Source: an uncultured Cedecea sp. (GTDB lineage: Bacteria > Pseudomonadota > Gammaproteobacteria > Enterobacterales > Enterobacteriaceae). Taken from it: a stretch of 64,000 bases of DNA. The notes under the pieces are model-generated. The model was not told where the DNA came from and did not search any database. It was given only the letters and a program-made list of their open reading frames with translations. Every line of letters starts with the position of its first letter. The first letter of the stretch is position 1. Made by a program: the position numbers and the translations under genes. The stretch is taken from positions 1 through 64,000 of the forward strand of contig NZ_CANMLV010000005.1 of NCBI RefSeq assembly GCF_947498825.1, in the 5' to 3' direction. Shown one piece after another: positions 1-10,087 of this stretch.

Positions 1-156
1 GAGGCTTTCGCCGCAGGCTTTGCTGCAGGTTTGGCCGCGGGTGCCTGTGCGTTAGCGGCAGGCTTTACCGCCGGAGCAGAGGCTTTCGCCGCAGGCTTTG
101 CTGCAGGTTTGGCCGCGGGTGCCTGTGCGTTAGCGGCAGGCTTTACCGCCGGAGCC
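1..156. repeat. 78-bp tandem repeat, two copies at the window edge
   Basis: Positions 1-78 and 79-156 are the same sequence apart from the last bases of the second copy. Each unit begins gaggctttcgccgcaggctt. The unit is a multiple of three and encodes 26 residues of Ala/Pro/Lys on the minus strand, so copy-number change would keep the frame. The array probably continues beyond the left edge. Confidence 0.9.
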
Positions 157-869
157 GCAGCGATTACAGTAGGCTTTGGGACTGATGCGGATGATTTAGC
201 ATCGATCTTTTTAATTTCGAGAGAGATTTTATCAATATGTTTTCGGAGATCATTAACTTTCAAATTAATGTCATCCAAATGCTTTATTGCATTTTCTTTC
301 TGGATTAATTTCGTTCTAAAATCAACCCACTCCTGCCACTGATAATGACTTTGGGCGATAGTCTTATAAACGATATCGCCATCTGCAATTTGCGCTTTAA
401 CGGTAGGGCACTGCTGCTTGATTGCGTTATAAGCATATTTTTTAATAAAATATTTTTCTTTTTCACTGGCTATAGAAATTTTTTGTGCTGTATCTTTCTT
501 CGCCGCACATTGTTCCGCCAGTGCCTTATTTAATAATTCTTGCGCCTGGGCCAGGCGTTTTTTTAGATCATTTTTATTATCAGAAACAGATGGAGTGAAT
601 ATTTTTAAACGTTCTGCATTTTTATTTAATGTAATTCTCCCCTTGTTAAACTCTTTTTGAGAGATCTGTATGCCTTGAGGTGGCCTCGGGTTCTCCATCC
701 TTCTGTTTTGCGCATCAGATACATGCTGCATAACACTCACATCCGGTGTTATTTTATCCACATAATGCATTAAACAAAACCCAGGCTCCGGGCCATCAAA
801 ATTGGGCATGCAAGTTAAAGCCATCTCACTATTCACCCGCGTGAAACTACCTGGAAATCTATTTTCCAT
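1..869 (-). CDS. Hypothetical protein with Ala/Pro/Lys-rich tandem repeats (partial, C-terminus off the window)
   Basis: An open frame runs from an ATG at 869-867 to the window edge without a stop, at least 289 codons. AAGGAT lies 5 bases before the ATG. I do not recognise the family. There is no signal peptide or membrane segment. The first ~90 residues carry a few cysteines (ALTCMPNFDG, GFCLMHYVDK). Residues ~95-225 are Lys/Glu/Gln-rich and look helical, possibly coiled coil. From ~225 it becomes an Ala-Pro-Lys linker (KPAAKPAAK type) built from a 26-residue tandem repeat. Such linkers often join an N-terminal region to a separate C-terminal domain, which would lie outside the window. AT-rich, rare-codon use (AGA, ATA, TTA) contrasts with the neighbouring hfl genes and suggests acquisition. 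In E. coli, yjeT-purA follows hflC instead. Confidence 0.7.
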   Translation of the reverse strand, partial: MENRFPGSFTRVNSEMALTCMPNFDGPEPGFCLMHYVDKITPDVSVMQHVSDAQNRRMENPRPPQGIQISQKEFNKGRITLNKNAERLKIFTPSVSDNKNDLKKRLAQAQELLNKALAEQCAAKKDTAQKISIASEKEKYFIKKYAYNAIKQQCPTVKAQIADGDIVYKTIAQSHYQWQEWVDFRTKLIQKENAIKHLDDINLKVNDLRKHIDKISLEIKKIDAKSSASVPKPTVIAAAPAVKPAANAQAPAAKPAAKPAAKASAPAVKPAANAQAPAAKPAAKPAAKA

Positions 870-1169
870 TTTTTATCCTTAAGTGGCTAAATTCCATTTT
901 ATATAATCATCTGAATATTTAATTTTCACCTGAAATCTTGCACGACAATAACAGGATCCTCAGATAATAATATTTTACCTAAGATCACGTTTATTTATTA
1001 TATTTTACGACTTTAATTTTTATTATTATCCGGACTATTGATGAGCGTAAAATACACTGGTGGAAGAATGATTTATATTATTCGCACACTATATAATACA
1101 TAGTGATTTTTTATTATATCGCTAAGTTAACTGATGACCAAAACAGGATCTGACCGCTTTCTGACAGGC

Positions 1170-1197
1170 AAAAAAAAGAGCCGGTTTCCCGGCCCTC
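1170..1197 (-). terminator. Rho-independent terminator of the hflX-hflK-hflC transcript
   Basis: On the minus strand GGGCCGG, a GAAA loop and CCGGCTC form a 7-bp stem with one G-U pair. Eight T residues (1177-1170) follow. It is the only structure downstream of hflC with a proper T tract. Confidence 0.75.
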
Positions 1198-1337
1198 AGA
1201 CTGCTGACAAAGAAGGAAAAAACGTGGTTTTTCCTTCTTTGTGGTTAGCAGGCGAAAATCAATAAATTGATTTTCCTTGTTTTTTATTCGGCGATCTCTG
1301 TTTATTCAGAGATGGCTTAAGGTTTGTCATTACTCTC
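1195..1337. repeat. Dispersed structured repeat, copy A
   Basis: The segment begins ctcagactgc and contains a strong hairpin (caaagaaggaaaaa / tttttccttctttg at about 1208-1242). A second IR region and aaggtttgt follow. The same order of blocks occurs at 23675-23805: the ctcagac start, the aaagaagg..ccttctttg stem, a cgaaaat block, an attttc..ttttttatt block, ggcg.tct, then aaggtttgt. This indicates a mobile or RNA-structured repeat family. I do not know a name for it. Confidence 0.6.
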
Positions 1338-1338
1338 A

Positions 1339-1356
1339 GGGCCGGTTTCCCGGCCC
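1339..1356. repeat. Second GC-rich hairpin (near copy of the hfl terminator stem)
   Basis: GGGCCGG and CCGGCCC flank a four-base loop, as in the hairpin at 1178-1196, and about 16 bases are shared in direct orientation. No T tract follows on the minus strand. It may be a remnant or duplicated terminator stem flanking repeat copy A. Confidence 0.55.
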
Positions 1357-1378
1357 TTGGTATTGATGTTATTGCGAA

Positions 1379-2386
1379 TCAGTGACTGGCACTTTTTTCC
1401 GGTGACTTCATATGACGGAAGAAGTCATCGTCCGGGCTCATAACCATCACGTCTTGATTCGACTTGAAGCTATTTTCGTAAGCACGCAGACTACGGACTA
1501 AAGAATAGAAGTCCGGATCCTGACTGAAGGTTTCAGCAAAGAGCTTAGCCACTTCGGCATCACCTTCACCGCGCGTGATACGACCTTCACGCTCGGCTTC
1601 TGCCAGCGTACGCGTCACTTCATAGTCAGCCGCTGCGCGCAGCTTTTCAGCCTCTTCCTGACCTTGTGAACGGTGGCGACGGGCTACCGCTTCACGCTCA
1701 GCGCGCATACGGTTGTAGATAGCCTCGGACACTTCAGTCGGCAGGTTGATTTGCTTAATACGCACATCGACAACTTCAATTCCCAGCGCAGCCATACTGT
1801 TCGGATTAACTACCGGAATTTTTCCGTTAGTTTCTTTCATCACACGAGCGGCGGCAGAGGCAATGGCATCGTCGGCAGCAGGTGTTGCTACTTCGTCGTC
1901 AGTACCAGCAGAACCTGAGTTCAGCGCATCACGAACGTCGAGGGTCAGACGACCACGGGAGTCAGTCACGATGTCTTTAACATCCAGGCGACCAATTTCA
2001 GAACGCAGACGGTCACTGAACTTACGTTTCAGCAGCACTTCTGCCTGAGAAACATCGCCACCACCGGTAGCAAGGTAGTAACGGCTAAAGTCGCTGATAC
2101 GCCATTTGATGTAAGAGTCGACAATCAGGTCTTTTTTCTCTTTGGTGACAAAGCGATCGGCCTGGTTGTCCATAGTCTGGATACGGGCATCAAGCGTTTT
2201 AACTGACTCGATGAATGGGATCTTAAAGTGCAGACCCGGGGCGTATACCAGAGGTTTATTTTCGTCATCACGGACCACTTTACCAAAACGTAAAGTAATA
2301 CCGCGTTCACCTTCATGTACCACGAATACCGAAGTAAAGAGTACAAATAGCACGACGACAATCAGTGCAATTATAGACTTACGCAT
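1379..2386 (-). CDS. hflC: FtsH protease modulator HflC
   Basis: HflC is an SPFH/band-7 membrane protein that pairs with HflK. In E. coli the HflKC assembly surrounds the FtsH protease and tempers degradation of membrane proteins and of phage lambda CII. The 335-residue product has one N-terminal membrane segment at about residues 4-23. The SPFH domain starts at HEGERGITLRFGK, and an Ala/Glu/Arg-rich helical stretch lies near residues 215-275. The ATG lies 2 bases after the hflK stop, so translation is probably coupled. It is the last gene of the mutL-miaA-hfq-hflXKC run and is followed by the terminator at 1170-1197. Confidence 0.97.
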   Translation of the reverse strand: MRKSIIALIVVVLFVLFTSVFVVHEGERGITLRFGKVVRDDENKPLVYAPGLHFKIPFIESVKTLDARIQTMDNQADRFVTKEKKDLIVDSYIKWRISDFSRYYLATGGGDVSQAEVLLKRKFSDRLRSEIGRLDVKDIVTDSRGRLTLDVRDALNSGSAGTDDEVATPAADDAIASAAARVMKETNGKIPVVNPNSMAALGIEVVDVRIKQINLPTEVSEAIYNRMRAEREAVARRHRSQGQEEAEKLRAAADYEVTRTLAEAEREGRITRGEGDAEVAKLFAETFSQDPDFYSLVRSLRAYENSFKSNQDVMVMSPDDDFFRHMKSPEKSASH

Positions 2387-2388
2387 CG

Positions 2389-3642
2389 TTATTCACTCCC
2401 TACGCGCTGTGCATTGGCGCGACGCTGATCCATAATGTCGCTACTCCGGGTTTGTGAAGTCGTGCTGGCACGAGTGCTGGTATTTGATGTCGATGCTGGC
2501 GGCAGACGCAGTAAACTCTCTGCCGTGCTGCTTCCGGTGTTCGCAGCAGGAGTCTGAGTGCCTCCTCCTTTCAACATTTGGTCAAGTGGCAGAACCATCA
2601 GGCTGTTGCCTTTATCGTTAACCAGTACTTTACGGGTATTGCTCAGCACTTTTTCCATGGCTTCGATATACAGACGCTCACGGGTAATCGCCGGAGCAGC
2701 TTTATACTCTGGCAACAGTTTTGCGAATCGAGCAACTTCACCCTGTGCTTCCAGAACCGTCTGTGCTTTATAGGCACGGGCTTCTTCCAGAATACGCTGA
2801 GCTTTACCGTTAGCACGTGGCTGAACTTCGTTGGTATAAGCTTCTGCTTCACGGATATACTGCTGTTCGTTTTCACGAGCGGCAATCGCATCATCGAATG
2901 CAGCTTTAACTTCTTCAGGCGGACGAGCAGCCTGGAAGTTCACGTCCAGTAAGGTAATACCCATGTTATATGGACGCACAGTCTCTTCAATTTCACGCTG
3001 AGTATCGTTACGAATGATCGTACGTCCCTCAGTCAGGATCTTGTCCATGGTGTATTTACCGATAACGCCGCGTAATGCGCTATCTGTTGCCTGACGTAAG
3101 CTATCATCGGCACTGGTCACACTATACAAATAATGCTCAGGGTCGGTAATACGATACTGTACGTTCATTTCGACACGCACCACGTTTTCGTCAGAGGTCA
3201 GCATGACACCCGACGCCGCCAGTTCACGTACCGCTTCGACGTTGACAGGTCTTACGCTATCAATAAAGGTCGGTTTCCAGTTCAAACCGGGTCCAACCAA
3301 ATGGCTGAATTTACCAAAACGAGTCACGACACCACGTTCGGCTTCTTTGATAGTATAAAAACCGGTTGCGGCCCACAGAATAACAATAGCTACAACAGCT
3401 ATCCCGAGCAGACGTCCACTCACCGGCTTATTAGGTTCTTGTGATGAGCCGCCACCGGTCCCACCGCTTTTTCCACCTTTACCAAGCCCATTGAGCTTAC
3501 TACTCAGTTTGCGGAAGATATCATCCAAATCAGGTGGTCCTTTATCACGACCTCCTTTGTTTCCCCCAGAGTCGCCGCCAGGCTTGCTGCTTCCCCACGG
3601 GTCGCGGTCCTGTCCGTTATTACCGGGCTGATTCCACGCCAT
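2389..3642 (-). CDS. hflK: FtsH protease modulator HflK
   Basis: HflK is the larger SPFH partner of HflC in the periplasm-facing HflKC complex around FtsH. The 417 residues divide into a soluble Gly/Lys-rich cytoplasmic N-terminus (about 1-75, beginning MAWNQPGNNGQDRDPWG), one membrane segment at about 79-99, an SPFH domain beginning TIKEAERGVVTRFGK, a charged helical region, and a low-complexity Ser/Thr-rich tail. Length and architecture match enterobacterial HflK. It lies 82 bases downstream of hflX on the same strand, and hflC follows after 2 bases. Confidence 0.97.
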   Translation of the reverse strand: MAWNQPGNNGQDRDPWGSSKPGGDSGGNKGGRDKGPPDLDDIFRKLSSKLNGLGKGGKSGGTGGGSSQEPNKPVSGRLLGIAVVAIVILWAATGFYTIKEAERGVVTRFGKFSHLVGPGLNWKPTFIDSVRPVNVEAVRELAASGVMLTSDENVVRVEMNVQYRITDPEHYLYSVTSADDSLRQATDSALRGVIGKYTMDKILTEGRTIIRNDTQREIEETVRPYNMGITLLDVNFQAARPPEEVKAAFDDAIAARENEQQYIREAEAYTNEVQPRANGKAQRILEEARAYKAQTVLEAQGEVARFAKLLPEYKAAPAITRERLYIEAMEKVLSNTRKVLVNDKGNSLMVLPLDQMLKGGGTQTPAANTGSSTAESLLRLPPASTSNTSTRASTTSQTRSSDIMDQRRANAQRVGSE

Positions 3643-3724
3643 GTTTATGCTCCATAATTGTTGTGCGGTGATATCCCCTCAATGGGGAAATAGTCTTCAG
3701 GATAAGGGTGACCCGACAGCGTGA

Positions 3725-5008
3725 CTAATTAACGATATAGTCTGTTAATGTCGGTTCTTGTTTACAGAGACGATTCCAGTCTACGACAGGCAGGCGAATA
3801 TCCAGCCCAACGAAACCATCCTCTTCTGTCCACTCTTTTTCTATTGCCTGAAGCTGATATAAACGACTCCGAAGTCGCCCGGCCTTAGGAGGTAAACGCA
3901 GCTCATGCTGCGCAATTTCACCAGACAGACGTTCTGTCAAAGCCTGAAAAAGCAGTGGGACACCAACCCCGGTCTGAGCTGAAAGCCAGACCCGAATAGG
4001 CAAATTCTCATCATTACGATCGATGCGCGGCGCAAAATCGTCCAATGCATCAATTTTATTCATGACCAACAGCGTTGGGATCTCATTCGCTTCAATTTCT
4101 TCCAGTACGGTATCAACTGCTGCAATGTTTTCCTGAAGCCGAAAATCGGCCGCATCGATCACGTGTAACAACAACGTTGCCTGACGTGTCTCCTGCAAGG
4201 TGGCCTTAAACGCTGCTACCAAATCATGCGGTAGATGGCGAATAAAACCGACAGTATCTGCCAGCACGGTTTCGCCTACATCTGCAACGTCAATGCGACG
4301 CAGTGTAGGGTCAAGAGTGGCAAATAACTGATCCGCAGCATATACCTCAGCCGCGGTAATTCGGTTAAAGAGGGTAGATTTACCGGCATTGGTATAACCT
4401 ACCAGAGAGACTGTTGGCACATCAGCTTTTGCGCGGGAACGCCTTCCCTGCTCGCGTTGTTTTTCAACTCGTTCTAAGCGCGAGAGAATCAGCGTAATAC
4501 GGTTACGCAGTAACCGACGGTCAGTCTCAAGTTGGGTTTCACCCGGGCCACGCAAACCAATACCACCTTTCTGGCGTTCAAGGTGAGTCCAGCCTCGAAC
4601 TAAACGCGTTGCCAAATGGCGTAACTGGGCCAGTTCAACCTGCAATTTGCCTTCATGGGTACGTGCACGTTGGGCAAAAATATCTAAAATTAATCCTGTA
4701 CGATCGATGACCCGACATTCGCAGAGTGCTTCAAGGTTGCGCTCCTGAGCGGGAGACAACGCATGATCAAACAGCACCACTGATGCTCCTGTGGCTTTCA
4801 CTGCTTCGGCAATCTCAATTGCCTTACCTTCACCAACAAAATACTTGGGGTGTGGAGCTTTGCGAGTACCCGTCACAACCTGGAGCGCTTCAACGCCGGC
4901 AGAAGAGACCAAGGATTCAAACTCAACCAGGTCTTCCATGTCTTTGTCTTGCGTAAAATAGATGTGTACCAGTACAGCCTGTTCACCAGCATCGTAACGG
5001 TCAAACAA
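3725..5008 (-). CDS. hflX: Ribosome-associated GTPase HflX
   Basis: HflX is a GTPase that binds the 50S subunit and splits stalled or stressed ribosomes. Visible are an N-terminal HflX domain with the glycine-rich [16 protein letters not shown] segment, then the GTPase domain. Its P-loop GYTNAGKST lies at residues 204-212, switch II is in ADTVGF, and the NKID base-recognition motif is near residue 318. The length of 427 fits the enterobacterial protein. The gene begins 74 bases after hfq in the same operon. Despite its historical name it is not part of the HflKC complex. Confidence 0.97.
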   Translation of the reverse strand: MFDRYDAGEQAVLVHIYFTQDKDMEDLVEFESLVSSAGVEALQVVTGTRKAPHPKYFVGEGKAIEIAEAVKATGASVVLFDHALSPAQERNLEALCECRVIDRTGLILDIFAQRARTHEGKLQVELAQLRHLATRLVRGWTHLERQKGGIGLRGPGETQLETDRRLLRNRITLILSRLERVEKQREQGRRSRAKADVPTVSLVGYTNAGKSTLFNRITAAEVYAADQLFATLDPTLRRIDVADVGETVLADTVGFIRHLPHDLVAAFKATLQETRQATLLLHVIDAADFRLQENIAAVDTVLEEIEANEIPTLLVMNKIDALDDFAPRIDRNDENLPIRVWLSAQTGVGVPLLFQALTERLSGEIAQHELRLPPKAGRLRSRLYQLQAIEKEWTEEDGFVGLDIRLPVVDWNRLCKQEPTLTDYIVN

Positions 5009-5082
5009 ACGTATAACCTCTCAAAAATACCAGTGGGGAACGCAGTAAAACTGGTTCCCCAGTCTGGAAACAACACGCAATA

Positions 5083-5394
5083 TTATTCAGCGTCGTCGCT
5101 ATCTTGTTGCGTTGCAGAACCTGACTGCGAACCTGCACCTTGATGGTAACTACCAGGTGTTCCTGTTCCCGCATTATTACTGTGGTGTGAAACCGGACGA
5201 GACGGTACCACGGTAGAAATAGCGTGCTTATAGACCATCTGACTGACTGTGTTTTTCAACAGGATCACGAATTGATCAAAAGACTCAATTTGTCCTTGCA
5301 GCTTGATACCATTCACCAAATAAATAGAAACTGGAACACGTTCCCGACGCAGCGCGTTCAAGAACGGATCTTGTAAAGATTGCCCCTTTGCCAT
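5083..5394 (-). CDS. hfq: RNA chaperone Hfq
   Basis: Hfq is a hexameric Sm-like protein that anneals small RNAs to mRNAs. Residues 1-66 are nearly those of E. coli Hfq: [19 protein letters not shown], the Sm1 region with the QFVILLKN segment, and the Sm2 motif VYKHAIS at 54-60. The disordered tail of about 37 residues is rich in Ser, Gly, Gln and acidic residues. It lies between miaA (100 bases upstream) and hflX, the standard enterobacterial order. Confidence 0.98.
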   Translation of the reverse strand: MAKGQSLQDPFLNALRRERVPVSIYLVNGIKLQGQIESFDQFVILLKNTVSQMVYKHAISTVVPSRPVSHHSNNAGTGTPGSYHQGAGSQSGSATQQDSDDAE

Positions 5395-5494
5395 TCTATC
5401 TTTTCCTTATATGTTTGTTGTTTGTCACTCAAGAGCAATTTGCTCAGAAAAACTGCGTAAAACTCGCGCACGTCGACATATCAATTGTACACTG

Positions 5495-6442
5495 TCATTC
5501 ATGCTTAGCACTAACAACCTGTAATACGTTTTGGTAGGCCTGTTCAGGGAGATCGCTGTCCAGCTCATGTACCTCTTCCCATCCACGCAGCCAAGTTAAC
5601 TGGCGCTTTGCCAGTTGCCGCGTTGCACAAATCCCTTTATAGACCATATCGTCGTGCGAAATTTCACCGTTCAAATAAGACCACATCTGCCGATAGCCGA
5701 CACAACGAATCGAAGGCATATCAGGATGTAAATCCCCGCGGGCAAAAAGAGCCCGTACTTCTGCTTCAAAATCTGAAGCCAACATCTGATGAAAACGCTG
5801 TTCAATCCGTTGATGGAGCAATTCACGCTTAGCCGGTGCGATAGCAAACTGATGCACTTGGTACGGCAAAGCCTCTCCCGACGTTTGCGTCAGCTCTGTT
5901 AAAGTTTTACCTGAAATGAAAAAAACTTCCAGTGCCCGGGAAAGTCTTTGCGGATCATTTGGATGAATCCTGGCCGCCGCTACCGGATCAATGGACTTAA
6001 GCCGCTCATGTAATGACTCCCATCCATGCTCTGCTGCTTGTCGCTCTATTTCAGCTCTTACCTCAGGGGACGCTGATGGCAAAGGTGATAACCCTTCCAA
6101 TAACGCCTTAAAATAAAGCATTGTCCCGCCTACCAGCAGTGGGATCCTTCCTGCCGCGGTAATCTCTGCCATTTCCGCCAGGGCATCACGTCGAAAATCA
6201 GCAGCAGAATAGGATTCCGCCGGGTCCAAAATATCCAATAACCGATGAGGAGCCAGTGCCTGCTCTTCTGCTGTCGGTTTGGCGGTCCCGATATCCATTC
6301 CTCGATAAATGAGGGCGGAATCAACGCTGATCAACTCTACAGGCAATGTTTTACGCAAATTAATTGCCAGTGCCGTTTTACCTGAGGCCGTCGGCCCCAT
6401 CAAAAAAATAGCCTGTGGTAGATTTTTATTCAGTTCAGTCAT
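5495..6442 (-). CDS. miaA: tRNA dimethylallyltransferase MiaA
   Basis: MiaA transfers a dimethylallyl group to N6 of A37 in tRNAs reading U-starting codons, the first step to ms2i6A. The P-loop GPTASGKT is at residues 16-23. The [16 protein letters not shown] and HRLLDILDP segments bind the tRNA and substrate. The 315-residue length is normal. The ATG overlaps the last 8 bases of mutL, so the two are translationally coupled; hfq follows. Confidence 0.97.
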   Translation of the reverse strand: MTELNKNLPQAIFLMGPTASGKTALAINLRKTLPVELISVDSALIYRGMDIGTAKPTAEEQALAPHRLLDILDPAESYSAADFRRDALAEMAEITAAGRIPLLVGGTMLYFKALLEGLSPLPSASPEVRAEIERQAAEHGWESLHERLKSIDPVAAARIHPNDPQRLSRALEVFFISGKTLTELTQTSGEALPYQVHQFAIAPAKRELLHQRIEQRFHQMLASDFEAEVRALFARGDLHPDMPSIRCVGYRQMWSYLNGEISHDDMVYKGICATRQLAKRQLTWLRGWEEVHELDSDLPEQAYQNVLQVVSAKHE

Positions 6443-8291
6443 GTTTCAGGGCGTTCATCGCCAATTGTAAGTCAACCGGTTGCAATAAACCGCCGGGAGG
6501 AGACTTCACCAATTGCGGGCAAAGTCGTTCAACCTCCGCCAGTAAGGTAATTGCCTGAGACTGACTCCATTGCTCATATTCACAGGCCAGATGGCGTGCA
6601 ATATAGGTCGCAAGGTGGTCAGGCGTCACCGCTGACTGTTGTGTTAAGTATCTTGTCAGTTCATGAATCAAGATTTGTAAATTTTGTTTACGCAAAGGTA
6701 AAGGTACGGCACGAATGGTTATCTGCTGAGCTTCGATATCCAGTTCGATGCCCATACTCAGTAAAATCGACTGATATTTAACCAAAATATCATGTTCTTC
6801 CTGCACCACTTTTATCCGCAGTGGTATCAGTAATGGCTGAGCACGTAAGTTTTCTCCCGCAGGCAATAACTGAGCTTGTTTAAGCCAGCGTTCGGCAACG
6901 CCCAATGATAATAAAGCCAGCTTACCATTACGTTCCAACAATGCCATATCGGGTGGCAGAACTGTCAGTACGCGACCAAAACTATGCAAATGTCCGTCAA
7001 GCGCCGCAGGCTCTTCAGCCCGCGCAGGGGGGACAGGTGTCGTATCAGGCGTCGAAAGTAACTGCTGATATAACGCGCCTTGCTGTTTCTGATAACCCGG
7101 TGTTGCGTGGGGCCACAGCGGTGCTGTGCCACTGCGTCCGGCAGACGATACACCACGCGGCGCAGGCTCCGGAACGCTTCGGGTTACCGGCGGAGTAGCA
7201 AATTGATTACGTCCTGCTGCCTGGCGATTCTCTGGCGGACGGGCGGTGCTGGCAGGTGTGATGCCTTCTACAGAGAGTTGTGCAGACTCTTTTTGCTGTT
7301 GCAGTACGCTCAGTACCCCCTGATAGATAAAATCATGCACTAAACGCGACTGATGAAAACGCACTTCATGCTTCGCCGGGTGTACGTTGACATCAACTTG
7401 ATGCGGATCGACTTCCAGATAAAGGACAAAAGCCGGTTGCTGGTCAACGCCCAGTTGCTCCTCATAAGCCTGGCGAATAGCATGATTAATCAAACGATCG
7501 CGCATCATTCGGCCATTCACATAGCAATACTGAATTTCGGCTAATGCACTGGTCGATGCCGCAGGTTCAACCACCCAGCCTCGCATGGCTAAATCGCCAT
7601 GCTGCCACTCAATCTCGAGTGCATGCTCCAGAAAGGGATTACCGCAAATCGCAGCGAGCCGACGCTCACGTCCTGCTCCTTCCTGAACAGCACGATACTG
7701 GCGCACCGTTTTGCCGTTATGACTGAGATTAATGGTGACATCAAAGCGAGCAAGGGCAATACGCCTGACAATCTCATCAATATGGTTAAATTCCGTTTTT
7801 TCCGTGCGCATAAATTTGCGACGCGCCGGAGTGTTATAAAACAGATCTAATACTTCAAGCGTAGTACCAACAGGGTGAGCGGCAGGTTTCACCGTCACAT
7901 CCTGGTCGCGGCCTTCAGCATAGGCTTGCCAGGCTTCGTTTTGCTCTGCGGTACGGGATGTCAAAATCAAACGTGATACGGAACTGATACTGGCTAAAGC
8001 TTCACCACGAAATCCAAGGCTGATGATAGCTTCCAAATCATCCAGAGATGCGATTTTACTGGTCGCATGTCTGGCCAAGGCTAATGCCAACTCTTCCTGT
8101 TTAATACCGCAACCATTATCACGAATACGAATTAGCTTCGCGCCGCCGCGCTCAATATCAATATCGATACGTGTCGCACCGGCATCAATACTGTTTTCCA
8201 CTAACTCTTTCACGACCGACGCCGGGCGTTCAACTACTTCGCCCGCTGCTATCTGGTTCGCCAGTTGCGGTGGTAATACCTGAATTGGCAT
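6435..8291 (-). CDS. mutL: DNA mismatch repair protein MutL
   Basis: MutL is the GHKL ATPase that links mismatch recognition by MutS to MutH and UvrD. Motif I includes [13 protein letters not shown] (E29, N33), motif II is DNGCGI (58-63) and motif III is [10 protein letters not shown] (about 93-102). A Pro/Ala/Gln-rich linker spans about 345-430, followed by the C-terminal dimerisation domain. The length is 618 residues. As in other species with MutH, I see no DQHA(X)2E(X)4E endonuclease motif in the C-terminal domain. It lies 33 bases after amiB and overlaps miaA. Confidence 0.97.
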   Translation of the reverse strand: MPIQVLPPQLANQIAAGEVVERPASVVKELVENSIDAGATRIDIDIERGGAKLIRIRDNGCGIKQEELALALARHATSKIASLDDLEAIISLGFRGEALASISSVSRLILTSRTAEQNEAWQAYAEGRDQDVTVKPAAHPVGTTLEVLDLFYNTPARRKFMRTEKTEFNHIDEIVRRIALARFDVTINLSHNGKTVRQYRAVQEGAGRERRLAAICGNPFLEHALEIEWQHGDLAMRGWVVEPAASTSALAEIQYCYVNGRMMRDRLINHAIRQAYEEQLGVDQQPAFVLYLEVDPHQVDVNVHPAKHEVRFHQSRLVHDFIYQGVLSVLQQQKESAQLSVEGITPASTARPPENRQAAGRNQFATPPVTRSVPEPAPRGVSSAGRSGTAPLWPHATPGYQKQQGALYQQLLSTPDTTPVPPARAEEPAALDGHLHSFGRVLTVLPPDMALLERNGKLALLSLGVAERWLKQAQLLPAGENLRAQPLLIPLRIKVVQEEHDILVKYQSILLSMGIELDIEAQQITIRAVPLPLRKQNLQILIHELTRYLTQQSAVTPDHLATYIARHLACEYEQWSQSQAITLLAEVERLCPQLVKSPPGGLLQPVDLQLAMNALKHD

Positions 8292-8324
8292 AACCTCTCC
8301 TTTAGTTTATCGTTATGACGCGCT

Positions 8325-9608
8325 TTATTGTCTTGAAACCGCGCGGGTTTGTCCGCCAGGAGCCGCTTGCAAAGGATTATCAATAAAGTAGGCACGCAGC
8401 CCTTCATAAATAGCCTGAGCGATTTGTTGCTGATAACTGTCACTGTTCAGACGTTTCTCTTCCGCGGTATTACTAATAAACCCCGTCTCAATCAATAGTG
8501 AAGGAATATCCGGCGAGCGTAATACACCAAGACTTGCATGTTCAGGACGACGTTTATGCAAGGTACCGACTTGCTGCATTTTCGAAAGCACTTTTACCGC
8601 AACATCATAGCCCACACGCTGTGAATGACCGAACTGCAGGTCAAGGACAGCCTGACTAAGATAGGGGTCCGCCTGATTATTGGCGAGTACATCACCCGCA
8701 CCGCCTAATAATTCGGACTGTTTTTCATGCTGTTCCAGCCAGCCCGCCATTTCACTGTTCGCCCGACGGTTGGACAATACCCAAACCGATGCCCCTCTGG
8801 CTTCTCGGTTCGGTGCCGCATCTGCATGGATGGAAACCAATAAGTTAGCATTTTGCTTACGGGCAACATCAGAACGCCCCATCACGGAAATAAAATAGTC
8901 TCCGTTACGGGTCATCACTCCCTCAAACATCGGGTCGGCATTCAAGAGCGCCTTTAATTTATGCGCAATCGAGAGTGTGATATTTTTTTCATGACTTCCG
9001 CCCGGACCAATCGCCCCAGGATCCTGGCCACCGTGTCCGGCATCAATCGCGATAACGACAGTATTAGGCGTTCTATTGCGTGGCGGTTCTGGTGCTGGAG
9101 TTGGGATTTGCGTACTTGTCGCCCCGGTCACCTTCTGAGGGTGAAACGGATTACGTGCAGGTTCACTGCTACGCGAAGCGGTTACTGGTGCCGCAGGCGT
9201 CACGACAGGAGGAGGGACAACATCCGCATCAATAGTGAAAATCACCAGATCACTCGCACCCTGCTTCTGTTTCACCGCACGCGCTTTACCGGCTTTGGTT
9301 AAATCTACAATCAAACGTATCGTCTGATCGTCTTTAGCTTGCCCGGAGCGAATACTGTTTACCAGGTTAGCACCGCTGAATGTCAGAGGTAGCCCTTGAA
9401 TGATACCGGTTTGTTTAATATCCAGTATCACTCTTTTCTTACCTTCTTGTGTAAAGGTATATTCTGGTTCACCGAGAAAACTGAAAGTAATTCGCGCCTG
9501 GTTATCACCATTGGAAACCTGAATATCAGACAAGGTTGCCGCCAGCCCCGGTAAGGCACATATCAATAAAAGAACGGCGATTAATCCGTTTTTAACACGA
9601 GAGATCAT
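8325..9608 (-). CDS. amiB: N-acetylmuramoyl-L-alanine amidase AmiB
   Basis: AmiB is a periplasmic zinc amidase that splits septal peptidoglycan during cell separation; in E. coli it is activated by EnvC. A signal peptide covers residues 1-23 (cleavage near LPGLAA), then an AMIN domain to ~125, a Pro/Thr linker, and an Amidase_3 domain with the zinc motifs [25 protein letters not shown] and the catalytic glutamate in LIETGFISN. The 427-residue product ends shortly after the catalytic domain, and I see no LysM domain. It lies 13 bases after tsaE in the same transcript. Confidence 0.96.
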   Translation of the reverse strand: MISRVKNGLIAVLLLICALPGLAATLSDIQVSNGDNQARITFSFLGEPEYTFTQEGKKRVILDIKQTGIIQGLPLTFSGANLVNSIRSGQAKDDQTIRLIVDLTKAGKARAVKQKQGASDLVIFTIDADVVPPPVVTPAAPVTASRSSEPARNPFHPQKVTGATSTQIPTPAPEPPRNRTPNTVVIAIDAGHGGQDPGAIGPGGSHEKNITLSIAHKLKALLNADPMFEGVMTRNGDYFISVMGRSDVARKQNANLLVSIHADAAPNREARGASVWVLSNRRANSEMAGWLEQHEKQSELLGGAGDVLANNQADPYLSQAVLDLQFGHSQRVGYDVAVKVLSKMQQVGTLHKRRPEHASLGVLRSPDIPSLLIETGFISNTAEEKRLNSDSYQQQIAQAIYEGLRAYFIDNPLQAAPGGQTRAVSRQ

Positions 9609-9621
9609 CCCTTTCTCCTTG

Positions 9622-10083
9622 CTATTCAGCTAGCCTGGCGAGTAACTGCTTACCCAATGCAGAAACGGCGTTAATCGATGCTTCACGTCCTTGATCCTGA
9701 TAACTGAGATGCAGTTCTATATCCGGCTCAGGCAGTACTCCGGCACCTTGTTGCGGCCACTCCACCAAACAGATAGCTTCATTGGAAAAATAGTCGCGGA
9801 TACCCATAAATTCTAATTCTTCAGGGTCAGCCAGACGATAGAGGTCAAAATGGTATACCTGTACGTTATCCAGCTGATAAGGTTCAACCAGCGTATAGGT
9901 CGGGCTTTTAACATTCCCTTTGTGGCCCAATGCCTGTAAAAAACCCCGACTAAAGGTGGTTTTTCCGGCTCCCAAATCACCATAAAGATAGATAACTGTT
10001 GTGCCTTCGCAGGCGGTAGCCAGGCGTGCACCCAGCGCTAATGTTGACGCTTCGTCAGGTAATTCAAAACTGTGATTTATCAT
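9622..10083 (-). CDS. tsaE: tRNA threonylcarbamoyladenosine biosynthesis ATPase TsaE
   Basis: TsaE is the small ATPase that works with TsaB, TsaD and TsaC to make t6A37 in tRNAs reading ANN codons. The Walker A motif GDLGAGKTT is at residues 35-43, preceded by IYLY. Walker B-like HFDLYRL, and the family segment [10 protein letters not shown] are present. At 153 residues it is complete. Its start is 4 bases from the nnr stop, and it shares the nnr-tsaE-amiB-mutL transcript. Confidence 0.96.
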   Translation of the reverse strand: MINHSFELPDEASTLALGARLATACEGTTVIYLYGDLGAGKTTFSRGFLQALGHKGNVKSPTYTLVEPYQLDNVQVYHFDLYRLADPEELEFMGIRDYFSNEAICLVEWPQQGAGVLPEPDIELHLSYQDQGREASINAVSALGKQLLARLAE

Positions 10084-10087
10084 GGCT

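Larger units (their letters stand above)
870..1378. other. AT-rich intergenic region between the repeat protein gene and hflC
   Basis: There is no coding frame. The left half (870-1140) is very AT-rich and probably holds the promoter of the leftward gene at 1-869. The right half holds the hfl terminator, a dispersed repeat copy and a second GC-rich hairpin, listed separately. Confidence 0.6.

Noticed and set aside
31-342. Plus-strand Ala/Gly-rich ORF at the left edge
   Set aside because: It is the antisense reading of the tandem repeat in the longer minus-strand gene, which has a ribosome site and continues over 289 codons.
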